Source of the DNA: Desulfobulbus alkaliphilus
GTDB taxonomy: Bacteria > Desulfobacterota > Desulfobulbia > Desulfobulbales > Desulfobulbaceae
Reading direction: 5' to 3'
Length of the DNA stretch: 37,364 nucleotides
Assembly (NCBI RefSeq): GCF_016918545.1
Contig: NZ_JAFFQC010000035.1
Coordinates: 1 to 37,364 of the forward strand
Each line of letters opens with the position of its first letter. The stretch's first letter is position 1. The position numbers and the translations under genes were made by a program. The notes under the pieces are model-generated. The model was not told the origin of the DNA. It worked only from the letters and a program-made list of their open reading frames with translations, and searched no databases. This document shows positions 25,222-33,861 of the stretch, in pieces.

Positions 25222-25770
25222 TCATACAGCTTCCTGCCGCCACAAAACAAACCGCGGCCGGTTTTTCAGGATCTCAGGGCGGGCATGGTATTCATCCTCG
25301 CTTAAAACAAGTGTTCTGATTTTCCGCCCAATATATTTTTCGGTCTTCAGGCTGAGATCCAATAGGTTGGTTGTGTCGATATCACCGATCAGGACCAGAT
25401 CGATAATGCCGGTGTCCTTGCCTTCCGCATAATCGTCGATGAGGATTGCTTGCCGCAGGTTCCCCAGGCGCATGATGATCGATTCCAGGATTTCGTCCAT
25501 GCCCAGGGCTTTTTTGACCATGGAGTGGAGTTCGTTGAAAACAGGATGTTGTTGATTGGCGGAGAAAATAACCTGACGGCCGTTTTTTTTGCTGACCAGG
25601 AGTTTGGCGTTCCGCAACTGATCGAGTTCTTCCTTGACCTGACTAGGGGAGATCTGAAAATCCTCGGCAAGTTCCCGCAGGTAGGCCTGTCCTTGTGGGT
25701 TCAGGAAAAGGCGCATCAGGATCTTGATGCGGGTTTTGGAGGTGATCAGGCCGGAGAAGAGTGAGTGCAT
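25222..25770 (-). CDS. Winged-helix regulator with nucleotidyltransferase-like domain
   Basis: This 182-residue protein has two parts. Residues 10-75 form a winged helix: SKTRIKILMRLFLNPQGQAY, then LRELAEDFQISPSQVKEEL as the recognition helix. Residues 95-175 resemble the fold of MNT-type nucleotidyltransferases, with LRQAILIDDYAEGKDTGIID and LVLIGDIDTTNLLDL. The GS-X10-DxD catalytic motif is not intact, so it may bind nucleotides rather than transfer them. Such proteins sit at the head of exopolysaccharide loci in several deltaproteobacteria. It probably regulates the long - strand operon, inferred from its position. Confidence 0.75.
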   Translation of the reverse strand: MHSLFSGLITSKTRIKILMRLFLNPQGQAYLRELAEDFQISPSQVKEELDQLRNAKLLVSKKNGRQVIFSANQQHPVFNELHSMVKKALGMDEILESIIMRLGNLRQAILIDDYAEGKDTGIIDLVLIGDIDTTNLLDLSLKTEKYIGRKIRTLVLSEDEYHARPEILKNRPRFVLWRQEAV

Positions 25771-26082
25771 GGTCCTTGTTTGCTTTTATGTTCTATTTTT
25801 AAGAACGATATCTCCTTGCCCTGGAGGCTGTCAAGGAAAAAATCGAACGGGAGAAGGAGTGTGGCAGGAGTTATGGCAAAACCTTGGCGATGGATTTCAT
25901 CTCTCTTGGTGCAGGCTCAGTGTTGTCACGGGTTGGAATTTTTTTGGGTGTCAATAGTGAAGGGTACGAGGTATCATACTGCATACACACCTTTTTGATT
26001 GCATTCACCTGGGCTGGACCCTGACGTTTTGTCTGCGTCTCGGTTTCTGCCTCTTTCATCCCATCAAGAAATTGTCATGATC
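25771..26082. other. Divergent intergenic region between regulator and gmd
   Basis: About 310 bases separate the regulator (- strand) and gmd (+ strand). I see no gene. The left part holds a palindrome at 25787-25809. Promoters for both directions are expected here but none can be called with confidence; the AT-rich stretch near 25785-25815 is the best place to look. Confidence 0.5.
25787..25809. promoter_or_regulatory. Candidate operator palindrome upstream of the regulator
   Basis: GTTCT and AGAAC (25790-25794 and 25802-25806) form an inverted repeat, with flanking TAT/ATA extending the symmetry imperfectly. It lies about 20 bases before the regulator's ATG at 25770, a usual place for autoregulation by a winged-helix protein. 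The assignment is tentative. Confidence 0.3.
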
Positions 26083-27219
26083 ATGAAAACAGCATTGATT
26101 ACCGGAGTTACCGGCCAGGACGGTTCCTTCCTGGCCGAATTGCTCCTCCAGAAAGGGTATGAGGTTCACGGTATCAAGCGTCGTGCGTCACTGTTCAACA
26201 CCGACCGCATCGATCACCTGTACCAGGATCCGCACGAGGAGAATCGTCGTTTCATCCTCCACCATGGCGATCTCACCGACGCCACCAGCCTGATCCGTAT
26301 CGTGCAAAAAGTGCAACCGGATGAGGTCTACAACTTGGCGGCCCAGTCCCATGTAGCGGTCAGTTTCGAGGAGCCGGAATACACCGCCAATTCCGACGCC
26401 CTGGGCACCTTGCGCATCTTGGAGGCCATCCGTATTCTCAATCTCACCGCAAAAACCCGTTTCTATCAGGCCTCCACCTCGGAACTTTACGGGAAGGTGC
26501 AGGAAATCCCCCAGACCGAAACCACTCCCTTTTATCCACGTTCGCCCTATGCAGTGGCCAAGCTTTATGCCTACTGGATCACGGTCAACTACCGGGAAGC
26601 CTACGGCCTTTATGCCTGCAACGGCATCCTCTTTAACCACGAGTCCCCGGTACGTGGAGAAACCTTTGTCACTCGCAAGATCACCCGGGCCTTGGCCCGC
26701 ATTGTCCTTGGTCTCCAGGATTGTCTTTATCTCGGTAACCTCGACGCCAAGCGCGACTGGGGTCATGCCAGGGACTACGTGCTGATGCAATGGCTGATGC
26801 TGCAGCAGGAGCAGCCGCGGGACTACGTCATCGCCACCGGTGTGCAGCACTCGGTGCGTGATTTCGTCACGCTGGCCGCCGCCGAACTGGGCCTTCATCT
26901 CACCTGGCAGGGCAGGGGAGTCGAGGAGATCGGCGTTGTCGAGGCCACCTTTCCCCAGTCGCCATCAACTAACGATTTGCGCACCCAAGGCCCAAAACCA
27001 GGTGATGTCATCGTCCGTGTCGATCCCCGTTATTTTCGCCCCACGGAAGTGGAGACCCTGCTGGGCGACCCTTCCAAGGCCAAACGCGAACTGGGCTGGC
27101 AACCGCGCATCACCTTTGCGGAACTGGTCAGGGAAATGGTCCTGTCCGACCTGGCCGAGGCCCAGCGGGATGCGTTGTGCCGCAATGAAGGATTCAAGAC
27201 CTTTGATCATCATGAATGA
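26083..27219 (+). CDS. gmd: GDP-mannose 4,6-dehydratase
   Basis: This 378-residue SDR enzyme converts GDP-mannose to GDP-4-keto-6-deoxymannose. It has the NADP-binding [15 protein letters not shown], the family-typical [18 protein letters not shown], the catalytic YAVAK (in [16 protein letters not shown]), [18 protein letters not shown] and the late [14 protein letters not shown]. The length fits Gmd (350-380). The ATG at 26083 was chosen because MKTALITGV opens the Rossmann fold; ATG 26077 is also possible. It pairs with the following fcl to make GDP-L-fucose. Confidence 0.96.
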   Translation: MKTALITGVTGQDGSFLAELLLQKGYEVHGIKRRASLFNTDRIDHLYQDPHEENRRFILHHGDLTDATSLIRIVQKVQPDEVYNLAAQSHVAVSFEEPEYTANSDALGTLRILEAIRILNLTAKTRFYQASTSELYGKVQEIPQTETTPFYPRSPYAVAKLYAYWITVNYREAYGLYACNGILFNHESPVRGETFVTRKITRALARIVLGLQDCLYLGNLDAKRDWGHARDYVLMQWLMLQQEQPRDYVIATGVQHSVRDFVTLAAAELGLHLTWQGRGVEEIGVVEATFPQSPSTNDLRTQGPKPGDVIVRVDPRYFRPTEVETLLGDPSKAKRELGWQPRITFAELVREMVLSDLAEAQRDALCRNEGFKTFDHHE

Positions 27220-27477
27220 TTCCGAGGGACTCAGTCGTATACGATCGCAGGTGCCCCACCTTTGTTGCACGGACGCGGCAGCCCCCATGGCAGGAATATG
27301 GCTGACAGTTTCGTCCGCGCGGATCCGGGGCCTATCCGTGACCGCCGACCATGCAAGAGCGGAATAAAACGCACAGCTTGCCTTCGTGACCGGCTACAGG
27401 CAGCTCCAGACAGCCTGGAGCACAATCAGAATTTTTTTTCCGACTACACCAATCCGCGCAAGGAAAGGAACCCGCCC

Positions 27478-28638
27478 ATGCCCTCTCCCGACTCCTCACT
27501 TCTCACTTCTCACTCAAAAATCTACATAGCCGGTCACAGAGGCATGGTTGGCTCGGCCATGGTCCGCAAGCTCCTGGCCAATGGTTACAAAAACATCATC
27601 ACCCGTACCCACAAGGAACTGGACCTGACCGAACAACAGGCGGTCAGGGATTTTTTCCACAAAGAAAAAATAGAGTATGTGGTCCTGGCCGCAGCCAAAG
27701 TCGGCGGCATTCATGCCAACAACACCTACCCGGCCGACTTCATCACCACTAACCTGCAAATCCAGACCAACGTCATCAGTGAGGCCTTCAGGGCCGGCAT
27801 CGATAAACTCCTTTTTCTCGGCAGTTCCTGCATCTACCCCAAATTCGCTCCCCAGCCGATGAAGGAGGAGTACCTGCTCACGGGCGAATTGGAGTTCACC
27901 AACCAACCCTATGCCATTGCCAAGATCGCCGGCATCAAGATGTGTGAAGCCTATAATCGCCAGTATGGCACCAGGTACCGCTCGGTGATGCCCACCAATC
28001 TGTATGGTCCAGGCGATACCTACCATTTGGAAAACAGTCATGTCATTCCCGCCATGCTTCGCAAATTCCACTTGGCCAAGCTCGCCATGCAGGGCGACCT
28101 CAAGAGCATCCAGCAGGACCAAGCCACATACGGTCCCATCCCTCTTGATATTAAACAAGCCATCTGCCTGAAACTCGACTCCTCCAGCTTCCTTGATGGG
28201 TATGTACCTGGTGGTAAACAGTCCTTGCCTCCTGCTCCTCATCCATCACCCCTGACCGCGCCCCCTCGACCGAGGGTGGTGCTCTGGGGTACAGGGCAAG
28301 CCCGGCGAGAGTTCCTCCACGTAGACGACATGGCCGCCGCCTGCGTTTTTGTCATGGGCTTGAATCAGTCGGTTTTCTTTCCTCACTCCTTCCTGAACAT
28401 AGGGACAGGCCTGGATCACACTATTGCCGAGACGGCGGAGTTGATCAGGGAGATCGTCGGATTCAACGGTGAGGTAGTGTACGATGCGGACAAGCCGGAC
28501 GGTACGCCGCGGAAATTGCTTGATACCACCAGACTGAACGTGCTGGGGTGGGCACCGCAATACACGATGCAGGCTGGGTTGCGGGATACGTACAATCGCT
28601 ATCAAGTGTCCATCCAGAAACGAGATATTTCGTTCTGA
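27478..28638 (+). CDS. fcl: GDP-L-fucose synthase (long variant)
   Basis: This epimerase-reductase has 386 residues and makes GDP-L-fucose from the Gmd product. It has the Rossmann [15 protein letters not shown], the early [31 protein letters not shown], catalytic YAIAKIAG and LHV-type [10 protein letters not shown]. About 55 extra residues, from [17 protein letters not shown] to the Pro-rich linker before [16 protein letters not shown], make it longer than E. coli Fcl (321). Similar long forms occur in deltaproteobacteria as I recall. It lies 258 bases after gmd; the spacer shows no gene. Confidence 0.93.
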   Translation: MPSPDSSLLTSHSKIYIAGHRGMVGSAMVRKLLANGYKNIITRTHKELDLTEQQAVRDFFHKEKIEYVVLAAAKVGGIHANNTYPADFITTNLQIQTNVISEAFRAGIDKLLFLGSSCIYPKFAPQPMKEEYLLTGELEFTNQPYAIAKIAGIKMCEAYNRQYGTRYRSVMPTNLYGPGDTYHLENSHVIPAMLRKFHLAKLAMQGDLKSIQQDQATYGPIPLDIKQAICLKLDSSSFLDGYVPGGKQSLPPAPHPSPLTAPPRPRVVLWGTGQARREFLHVDDMAAACVFVMGLNQSVFFPHSFLNIGTGLDHTIAETAELIREIVGFNGEVVYDADKPDGTPRKLLDTTRLNVLGWAPQYTMQAGLRDTYNRYQVSIQKRDISF

Positions 28639-28768
28639 ATCGAGGCGTGTCGGCTAGGTGAAGAACAGATATGTATTCAATATTACAGAAATTAAACTGG
28701 ATTGCGTAACAAAGGGTCGGAAGGGTGGAGCCGTTTCTGGATGAAGACCTGCAATGATGGCTGTTCCG

Positions 28769-29722
28769 TTATTGCGACCCTTTCAGCAATTGCTCAAAGT
28801 AAGCAATAGTAGGCTGCAACCCTTGTTCCAGGGAAATTCTGGGCTCCCAGTCCAGGACTTTGCGGGCCAGGGAGATATCCGGCTTGCGCTGCATGGGGTC
28901 ATCGCTGGGCAGTTGGGTAAAAGTCAGTTTTGACGCTGATCCGGTCATGGCGATAATGGTTTCCGCCAGCTCCCGGATGGTAAACTCTCCGGGATTGCCG
29001 AGGTTCATCGGGCCCGTGCACTCATCATCCGTGCTCATCAGGCGGATGAATGCCTCGATCAGGTCATCGACATAGCAAAACGATCGGGTCTGACGACCGT
29101 CACCATAAATGGTGATGGGCTCGTTTTGCAGGGCTTGCACAATGAAATTGGAGACCACGCGGCCGTCATTGGGATGCATCCGTGGTCCATAGGTGTTGAA
29201 GATCCTGGCCACCTTGATGCGCAGTTTGTGCTGGCGGTGGTAATCGAAAAACAGCGTCTCGGCACAGCGCTTGCCCTCATCGTAGCAGGAACGGCGGCCA
29301 ATGGGATTGACGCTGCCCCAATAGGATTCGGGTTGCGGGTGTACCTCTGGGTCACCATAGACTTCGCTGGTGGAGGCCTGGAATATTTTCGCCCGCACTC
29401 GCTTGGCCAAACCGAGCATGTTGATGGCCCCGTGCACACAGGTCTTGGTGGTCTGCACCGGATCGAACTGGTAATGAATCGGGGAAGCCGGGCAGGCCAG
29501 ATTGTAGATCTCATCAACCTCCACATACAGCGGAAAGGTCACATCATGGCGGATGAGTTCAAAATGAGGATTGTCGAGAAGATGGAGGATATTGTCCTTG
29601 GTGCCGGTGAAAAAATTATCCAGACATAGGACGTCATCACCCTCTCGCAGAAGTCGTTCACACAGGTGAGAGCCGAGAAAGCCGCTGCCACCGGTCACCA
29701 GGATGCGTTTTCTTGTGTACAT
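28769..29722 (-). CDS. UDP-glucuronate decarboxylase (UDP-xylose synthase)
   Basis: This 317-residue SDR enzyme decarboxylates UDP-glucuronate to UDP-xylose. It has [20 protein letters not shown], the family's [20 protein letters not shown], the catalytic YDEGK (in [17 protein letters not shown]), [20 protein letters not shown], and the UXS-type [14 protein letters not shown]. Length and motifs fit bacterial UXS closely. An AGGAGG sits about 13 bases before ATG 29722. It lies at the end of the - strand group running from the pilin. Confidence 0.93.
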   Translation of the reverse strand: MYTRKRILVTGGSGFLGSHLCERLLREGDDVLCLDNFFTGTKDNILHLLDNPHFELIRHDVTFPLYVEVDEIYNLACPASPIHYQFDPVQTTKTCVHGAINMLGLAKRVRAKIFQASTSEVYGDPEVHPQPESYWGSVNPIGRRSCYDEGKRCAETLFFDYHRQHKLRIKVARIFNTYGPRMHPNDGRVVSNFIVQALQNEPITIYGDGRQTRSFCYVDDLIEAFIRLMSTDDECTGPMNLGNPGEFTIRELAETIIAMTGSASKLTFTQLPSDDPMQRKPDISLARKVLDWEPRISLEQGLQPTIAYFEQLLKGSQ

Positions 29723-29769
29723 GATTTCGGTGTTTCCTCCTGTGGATGGCCGTCAAGGGGGATTGCTTG

Positions 29770-31488
29770 TCAGGGGATCGATGGTTCTGTTTCCGGGGAG
29801 ACAGCAAAAAAAGTATACCCATCCCCGCTGTATAATGGCTGTGCTACATTGGCAAAAAGCGGGGCCAGGCGTGTTCTGTCGTGCTCGTTCAGGCCTTGAT
29901 ACCAAATAATAGTCAGGTCGTCACGAAACAGAACGTGGGTGATGTTTTTTTGTTGCATGAGATCGAGAATGCTCTGGTCCTGATTCTTTGCGGAAAGGAA
30001 GCGAGCAAAGAGTTGATTGAAATAGGGTTGTTCAAAGATTGGCTGGAAATCCATGTAATAGCCCCGGTTGCCTAGAAAGATACACAAAACCCTGGCGTCC
30101 GGTTGCAGGATGGCGTTGGCGTATTGCACTGCCGGGTACTCGTTGCGGAAGGTGGTGATATACTCGTCCCGGCTGACCTCGCCGCGCAGGTAGGGCAGGG
30201 GTTTCACCACGGTGAACTGACCGGCGATATACTGGGCATTGTACCACAGCATGGAGCCGGCAATGGCGGTGGAGAGCAACAAGACGCCCGTTTTTCTCCA
30301 GGTGCTTGAGTTGATCCGTGCCGTCAGGGCATGGAGCGTGCCATGCAGACCGTACATGGAAAGAATGACCAGAGGCGGGACGATGGGCACGATGTAGCGA
30401 ATACGCAGCGCAGCCTGAAAAAAAGTGAGGAAAAAATAGAGCAGGGCGAACAGCAGGAGAATGGATTTTTCCCGCTGCTGTTGACTGCTGGGTGCTCTAA
30501 TGAACAAACCTATAAGGGGAAGGAGGAGCAAAAAGGGGGTGAGCTTGCCGTCGAAAAACTGGGGATTATCGTCCTGACCCTGATAAAAATAGCGGATGGG
30601 CAGCAGCAGCGTTTGCCACCATGTTTCGTTGTAATAGGTCTTTCTGGCGGTGAATTCCGTGTTACCGGATTGGGTGAATGTTTGCAGGGTGTCGATGAAT
30701 TCTTCCTCGGCAAAAGGCTGCTGGCTGGCGGGAACCTCCTGAAGCTTGTGAAACAGGGAGTTGTACAGGGGGTAGACCGGATTGCCGGTCCAGAGGTAGT
30801 TTTTAATCAGCCAGGGGGAAAAGGCGGCCAGGGTGGCGGTGAAAAAGACACAAGCAAAACCAATGGCCTTGAGATTGCTTTGTTGCCCCGGTGCGGCAGC
30901 GCGCTGGTAGATCATCGGCACCAGCAGGGTCAAGATAACAATGGCGACCAGGGCATTGTACTTGGTGCCCGCGGCCAGGCCGCAGCAGAGTCCGGCGAGG
31001 ATGAGGAAGCGCCATTGGAAGGCCTTTTCTGCCCAATGAAGCAGGAGCAGCAGGGAGGCGGTGGTAAAAAACACCAGGCCAAGATCCACATACACAGTGA
31101 TCGATAATTTAACGATGATCGGGATGGAGAGGAAAAAGAGCGCCCCGAACAGGGCGTACTGCAGGCCGAGGTTTTTTTTCAGGTAGTTGAAGATGAGACC
31201 TGCGGTGAGCAGGGCAAACAGGTAATGGATGTACTTGGGGATGATGTCATTGCCGAAATAGAGCGGGATGGTATAGAGCAGGTCGAGATTCATCGGGTAG
31301 TAGGAGAATTCGATCTCCGGAATCTCATGGATACCGCCGTGCTGCAGCCAGAGTTTGGGCACAAAGAGATGGTGGGTCAGGGCGTCCCGGTCCACCGGCG
31401 GCACCGAGCCGAGGATGATGGTGGCAGTGATGAGGGCGAGCAGCAGCAGGATCAGGCCCCAGGTGAGGAGTCTTTCAGGTTGTTTCAT
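29770..31488 (-). CDS. GT-C membrane glycosyltransferase (PMT/GT39-like)
   Basis: This 572-residue protein has at least ten hydrophobic segments, starting with LLTWGLILLLLALITATIIL. The first periplasmic loop carries an acidic pair in VPPVDRDALTHHLFVPKLW, the usual GT-C catalytic position. Such enzymes use polyprenyl-phosphate-linked sugars to modify proteins or lipids at the periplasmic face. The start overlaps the HepT stop by 14 bases. A pilin or glycolipid target is possible; the acceptor cannot be read from the sequence. Confidence 0.75.
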   Translation of the reverse strand: MKQPERLLTWGLILLLLALITATIILGSVPPVDRDALTHHLFVPKLWLQHGGIHEIPEIEFSYYPMNLDLLYTIPLYFGNDIIPKYIHYLFALLTAGLIFNYLKKNLGLQYALFGALFFLSIPIIVKLSITVYVDLGLVFFTTASLLLLLHWAEKAFQWRFLILAGLCCGLAAGTKYNALVAIVILTLLVPMIYQRAAAPGQQSNLKAIGFACVFFTATLAAFSPWLIKNYLWTGNPVYPLYNSLFHKLQEVPASQQPFAEEEFIDTLQTFTQSGNTEFTARKTYYNETWWQTLLLPIRYFYQGQDDNPQFFDGKLTPFLLLLPLIGLFIRAPSSQQQREKSILLLFALLYFFLTFFQAALRIRYIVPIVPPLVILSMYGLHGTLHALTARINSSTWRKTGVLLLSTAIAGSMLWYNAQYIAGQFTVVKPLPYLRGEVSRDEYITTFRNEYPAVQYANAILQPDARVLCIFLGNRGYYMDFQPIFEQPYFNQLFARFLSAKNQDQSILDLMQQKNITHVLFRDDLTIIWYQGLNEHDRTRLAPLFANVAQPLYSGDGYTFFAVSPETEPSIP

Positions 31489-31897
31489 CGTTGAGTGGGG
31501 CCCGGAGAAAGTCGAGCAGGAAGGTATAGTGGCCCTGACTGACCAACGTAAGGATTTTATTCATGTCCACGTTCATGTAGTCATGGACAATCCGGTTGCG
31601 GAGGCCAACGATGCCATGCCACTGGGGCAGTACCCTCTGGTCGATACATCCAGCCTGAGCCAGGGCTGCAAAAGCGTCGTAAGCGGAAATAGGCACCTCC
31701 ACGCCCTGTGCCTTGAGTTGCTGTTTGGCCTTGCCGATGGCGTTTTCGATCAGCACCTGCAACCCGTGCAGGACACCGTTCTGTTCAAGAGGTGTGAGAG
31801 CCTGCGCCGCGAGCAGGCGTGAGCGGGCTTCGTCCAGCATGGCACCCTGTTGTGCGGCGATGCGCTTGGTTTCAGCGTGGTACAGGTCCGTGCGCAT
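31475..31897 (-). CDS. HepT-like HEPN toxin (DUF86)
   Basis: This 140-residue all-helical protein carries the HEPN RNase motif RX4HXY, here R100-NRIV-H105-D-Y107 in GLRNRIVHDYMNVD. Upstream helices include EQNGVLHGLQVLIENAIGK, typical of HepT. HepT acts as a ribonuclease toxin neutralised by its MntA partner through AMPylation of the tyrosine. It overlaps mntA by 26 bases and the GT-C gene by 14, so it is embedded in the glycan operon. Confidence 0.88.
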   Translation of the reverse strand: MRTDLYHAETKRIAAQQGAMLDEARSRLLAAQALTPLEQNGVLHGLQVLIENAIGKAKQQLKAQGVEVPISAYDAFAALAQAGCIDQRVLPQWHGIVGLRNRIVHDYMNVDMNKILTLVSQGHYTFLLDFLRAPLNDETT

Positions 31898-32276
31898 AGA
31901 TCATCTCCCAGTAATGCTCCTCTAGCTCCCGCCAGGTCCGCCGGAGGAATTTCTGCCAGGGCAGGTTATCTTCGCCGATGAGAACAACTCCGTTTTCCGC
32001 TATTTCAGCCCGCATGGCCAGGCTTGCCCAGGGCACGTCAACCAGATCGATGGCCGTGGTGGGCAGGGCCAAAACCTTGGCCAGATCGTGGCGCAAAGTT
32101 TCGGTGCGGCCCAGTTGCTCCAGCCAGTCCATGTTCCATTGCCATTGCAGGGCAAAGTCCCAATCACTGTCTGGGGTGTGAGTGTTGGCGGCCCGGCTGC
32201 CGATCAGCACGGCAAACTCCAGCTTGGGCTCAGCGGCGAGTATTCGGCAAATGGCTGATTTTTCTGGAAAGGGCAT
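31872..32276 (-). CDS. MntA-like nucleotidyltransferase antitoxin
   Basis: This minimal nucleotidyltransferase has about 134 residues and the motif GSRAANTHTPDSDWD, matching GS-X10-DxD (Gly26, Ser27, Asp38 and Asp40). It is followed by DFALQW and a family-typical VPWASLAMRAEIAENG segment. MntA AMPylates the HepT toxin to silence it. The frame stays open upstream to 32330; the ATG at 32276 is favoured because the fold begins there, though no clear Shine-Dalgarno sequence is present. It overlaps hepT by 26 bases. Confidence 0.85.
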   Translation of the reverse strand: MPFPEKSAICRILAAEPKLEFAVLIGSRAANTHTPDSDWDFALQWQWNMDWLEQLGRTETLRHDLAKVLALPTTAIDLVDVPWASLAMRAEIAENGVVLIGEDNLPWQKFLRRTWRELEEHYWEMIYAHGPVPR

Positions 32277-32685
32277 GGGTTGTGGCGGCTTGTGGGGTTT
32301 GCAACGGTAAAAACTTGTATTGATCTTCAATGTAATGTGGATTCAAGCCATTATACAGCCGGAGCCAGGAAAGCAATAGGTATTTGTATTTTTTGGGTAC
32401 AGAAGCTGAGTCTGGTGTCAACCACGCCAATCGTTTTTCCGCCGGAAAATTGGTTGTTTTTTGGGTAAGGGTTGACAAGATCCACAGATGTTGATCGTTG
32501 TACCAACCCTGTAGGATCCCACCCTGTGGGCGAAAAAGCTTATGAGAAGATGAGGAGAAAATATCGCCCACATGGTGGGCTCCTACAGCGTGGCCGTAGT
32601 TTTTATTGGGTGGGCACAAACGACTGTTTGTTGCGGTATTTGGCATCAATTGGACGATTACGAGTATTTTGCATTGTCTCTGCCG
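32277..32685. other. Intergenic region carrying a REPIN-like repeat
   Basis: These 409 bases between mntA and the VKOR-DsbA gene contain no convincing gene. The short frame across 32230-32649 lacks family features. The main feature is the inverted repeat pair at 32510-32587, described separately. The remainder shows no recognisable structure. Confidence 0.5.
32510..32587. repeat. REPIN-like inverted pair of REP elements
   Basis: Two near-identical 24-base arms, 32510-32533 and 32564-32587, face each other across a 30-base spacer. Read in the same sense they begin TGTAGGA and end TGTGGGCGA, differing at two positions (T/G and C/A). Each arm has its own small palindrome CCCAC-nnn-GTGGG. That layout is the hallmark of REPIN/REP doublets, which are mobilised in trans by RAYT transposases. 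No RAYT gene is in the window. Only this copy was seen here. Confidence 0.7.
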
Positions 32686-33861
32686 TCACTTGGTGATTCT
32701 TCGCAGCACCTCAGCTGGGATTGATCCCTGATAGACCTGACCGTCAATGACATAGGTCGGGGTGCCGGTGATGCCCAATTGCATGCCCTGGCGGATCTGG
32801 TGGAGGAGGTTTTCCCGGATCTGCGGGTGGCGGCTGGCCCCTGCCAGTTCACCGGGCGTAAACCCGGTCATTTCTCCCAGGGTGCGGGTGTTGAAGTTCT
32901 CTCTTGCTCTGCCAAGGATATAGAGCGCATCGTTCATTTCCCAGAACTTTTCATGGGCCGCCGCGTAGATGGCGATCATGGCCATCCTGCCGGAGCCGAT
33001 GTGAAAGGGTTCAGGCACAATGAGGCTGTTGAACTCATGATCCATGGGATAATGGACGTGGACCAAGCGGATGGTTTCGGGGTGTTCGGCGATCAAACGG
33101 CGCAGGAATTGGTGCATCTTGCCGCACTGGAAGCACTGGTAATCGGCATATTCGTAGATGGTGATTTCCGGATGCTCCGAGCCAATCCAGGGATGTCCCT
33201 CTTCGGTCAAGCCGCTGGGGATGGCCGAGGTGACCGGCGGCAGGTCGAACTGCCAGTAGGGCGGCATATATATCCTGGTGCAGACAGCCAGAACCACCAG
33301 GGCAAGGATGCTGATCTTGAGCGGCAACGAGCGGATCAGATAACGCCATCCATCTTTTACTCCGGTCCAGAAGGCGGTGGTGCAGAAACGGCGCAGGATG
33401 ATCCAGCTGAAAAAAAGCAGGGCAAGGCTGGTGGCGTGACTAACCAGGCAGAGAATGCAATGGGCCTTGATTTTGGTGGCCGAGATCCAGCCGAAAAATA
33501 CTGAGGCCAGGGCATAGACAATACCAAGGAGGAAGAGGAGAAACCAAAGCTGTTCCGAGCCCTTGGTTTTGCGCAGGGTGGCAAGAAAAATCACCAAAAA
33601 CAGGGCATAGGCAAACAGCCCCCAGTAGGCCAGCGGCAGACCCAGGAAAATTGACCAGGGGCTTTGCGAGACCGTATCGCAGTTGATGGCCCTGGTCAAG
33701 GCGCAGAAGCTGTTGAAAGTCAGGTCCGCGTAATTTCTATAGTGGGACCAGGCCAGATAAGCGGTGTTGGCCAGGCCCAGGAGCAGGAGTACAAAGACCG
33801 GGGTGGTGTACCAGGGGTAGGGGAGGGGGGCTTTTCTGTTATCGTTATCGCTCTGCATCAT
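32686..33861 (-). CDS. VKOR-DsbA fusion (disulfide bond formation)
   Basis: This 391-residue inner-membrane protein joins a VKOR domain to a DsbA-like thioredoxin domain. The VKOR part (1-160) has several transmembrane helices, a cysteine pair Cys53 and Cys61 in the first periplasmic loop, and the active CILC (Cys135, Cys138). The thioredoxin part (about 225-390) has EITIYEYADYQCFQCGKM with Cys243 and Cys246, and the cis-Pro loop ITGTPTYVIDG. Such fusions oxidise exported proteins. It lies between the pilin/TPR genes and the HepT/MntA pair, and the pilin has a cysteine pair that could be a substrate (inference). Confidence 0.9.
   Translation of the reverse strand: MMQSDNDNRKAPLPYPWYTTPVFVLLLLGLANTAYLAWSHYRNYADLTFNSFCALTRAINCDTVSQSPWSIFLGLPLAYWGLFAYALFLVIFLATLRKTKGSEQLWFLLFLLGIVYALASVFFGWISATKIKAHCILCLVSHATSLALLFFSWIILRRFCTTAFWTGVKDGWRYLIRSLPLKISILALVVLAVCTRIYMPPYWQFDLPPVTSAIPSGLTEEGHPWIGSEHPEITIYEYADYQCFQCGKMHQFLRRLIAEHPETIRLVHVHYPMDHEFNSLIVPEPFHIGSGRMAMIAIYAAAHEKFWEMNDALYILGRARENFNTRTLGEMTGFTPGELAGASRHPQIRENLLHQIRQGMQLGITGTPTYVIDGQVYQGSIPAEVLRRITK

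Noticed and set aside
27212-27367. 51-codon frame after gmd
   Set aside because: It starts inside the gmd 3' end with no Shine-Dalgarno sequence and shows no family resemblance.
28711-28783. 9-base inverted match AAAGGGTCG/CGACCCTTT between the fcl and uxs ends
   Set aside because: The loop is over 50 bases and there is no T-tract, so a terminator or site cannot be supported.
32230-32649. 139-codon frame on the - strand across the REPIN region
   Set aside because: It overlaps the MntA start and the repeat, has no family features and no ribosome binding site.
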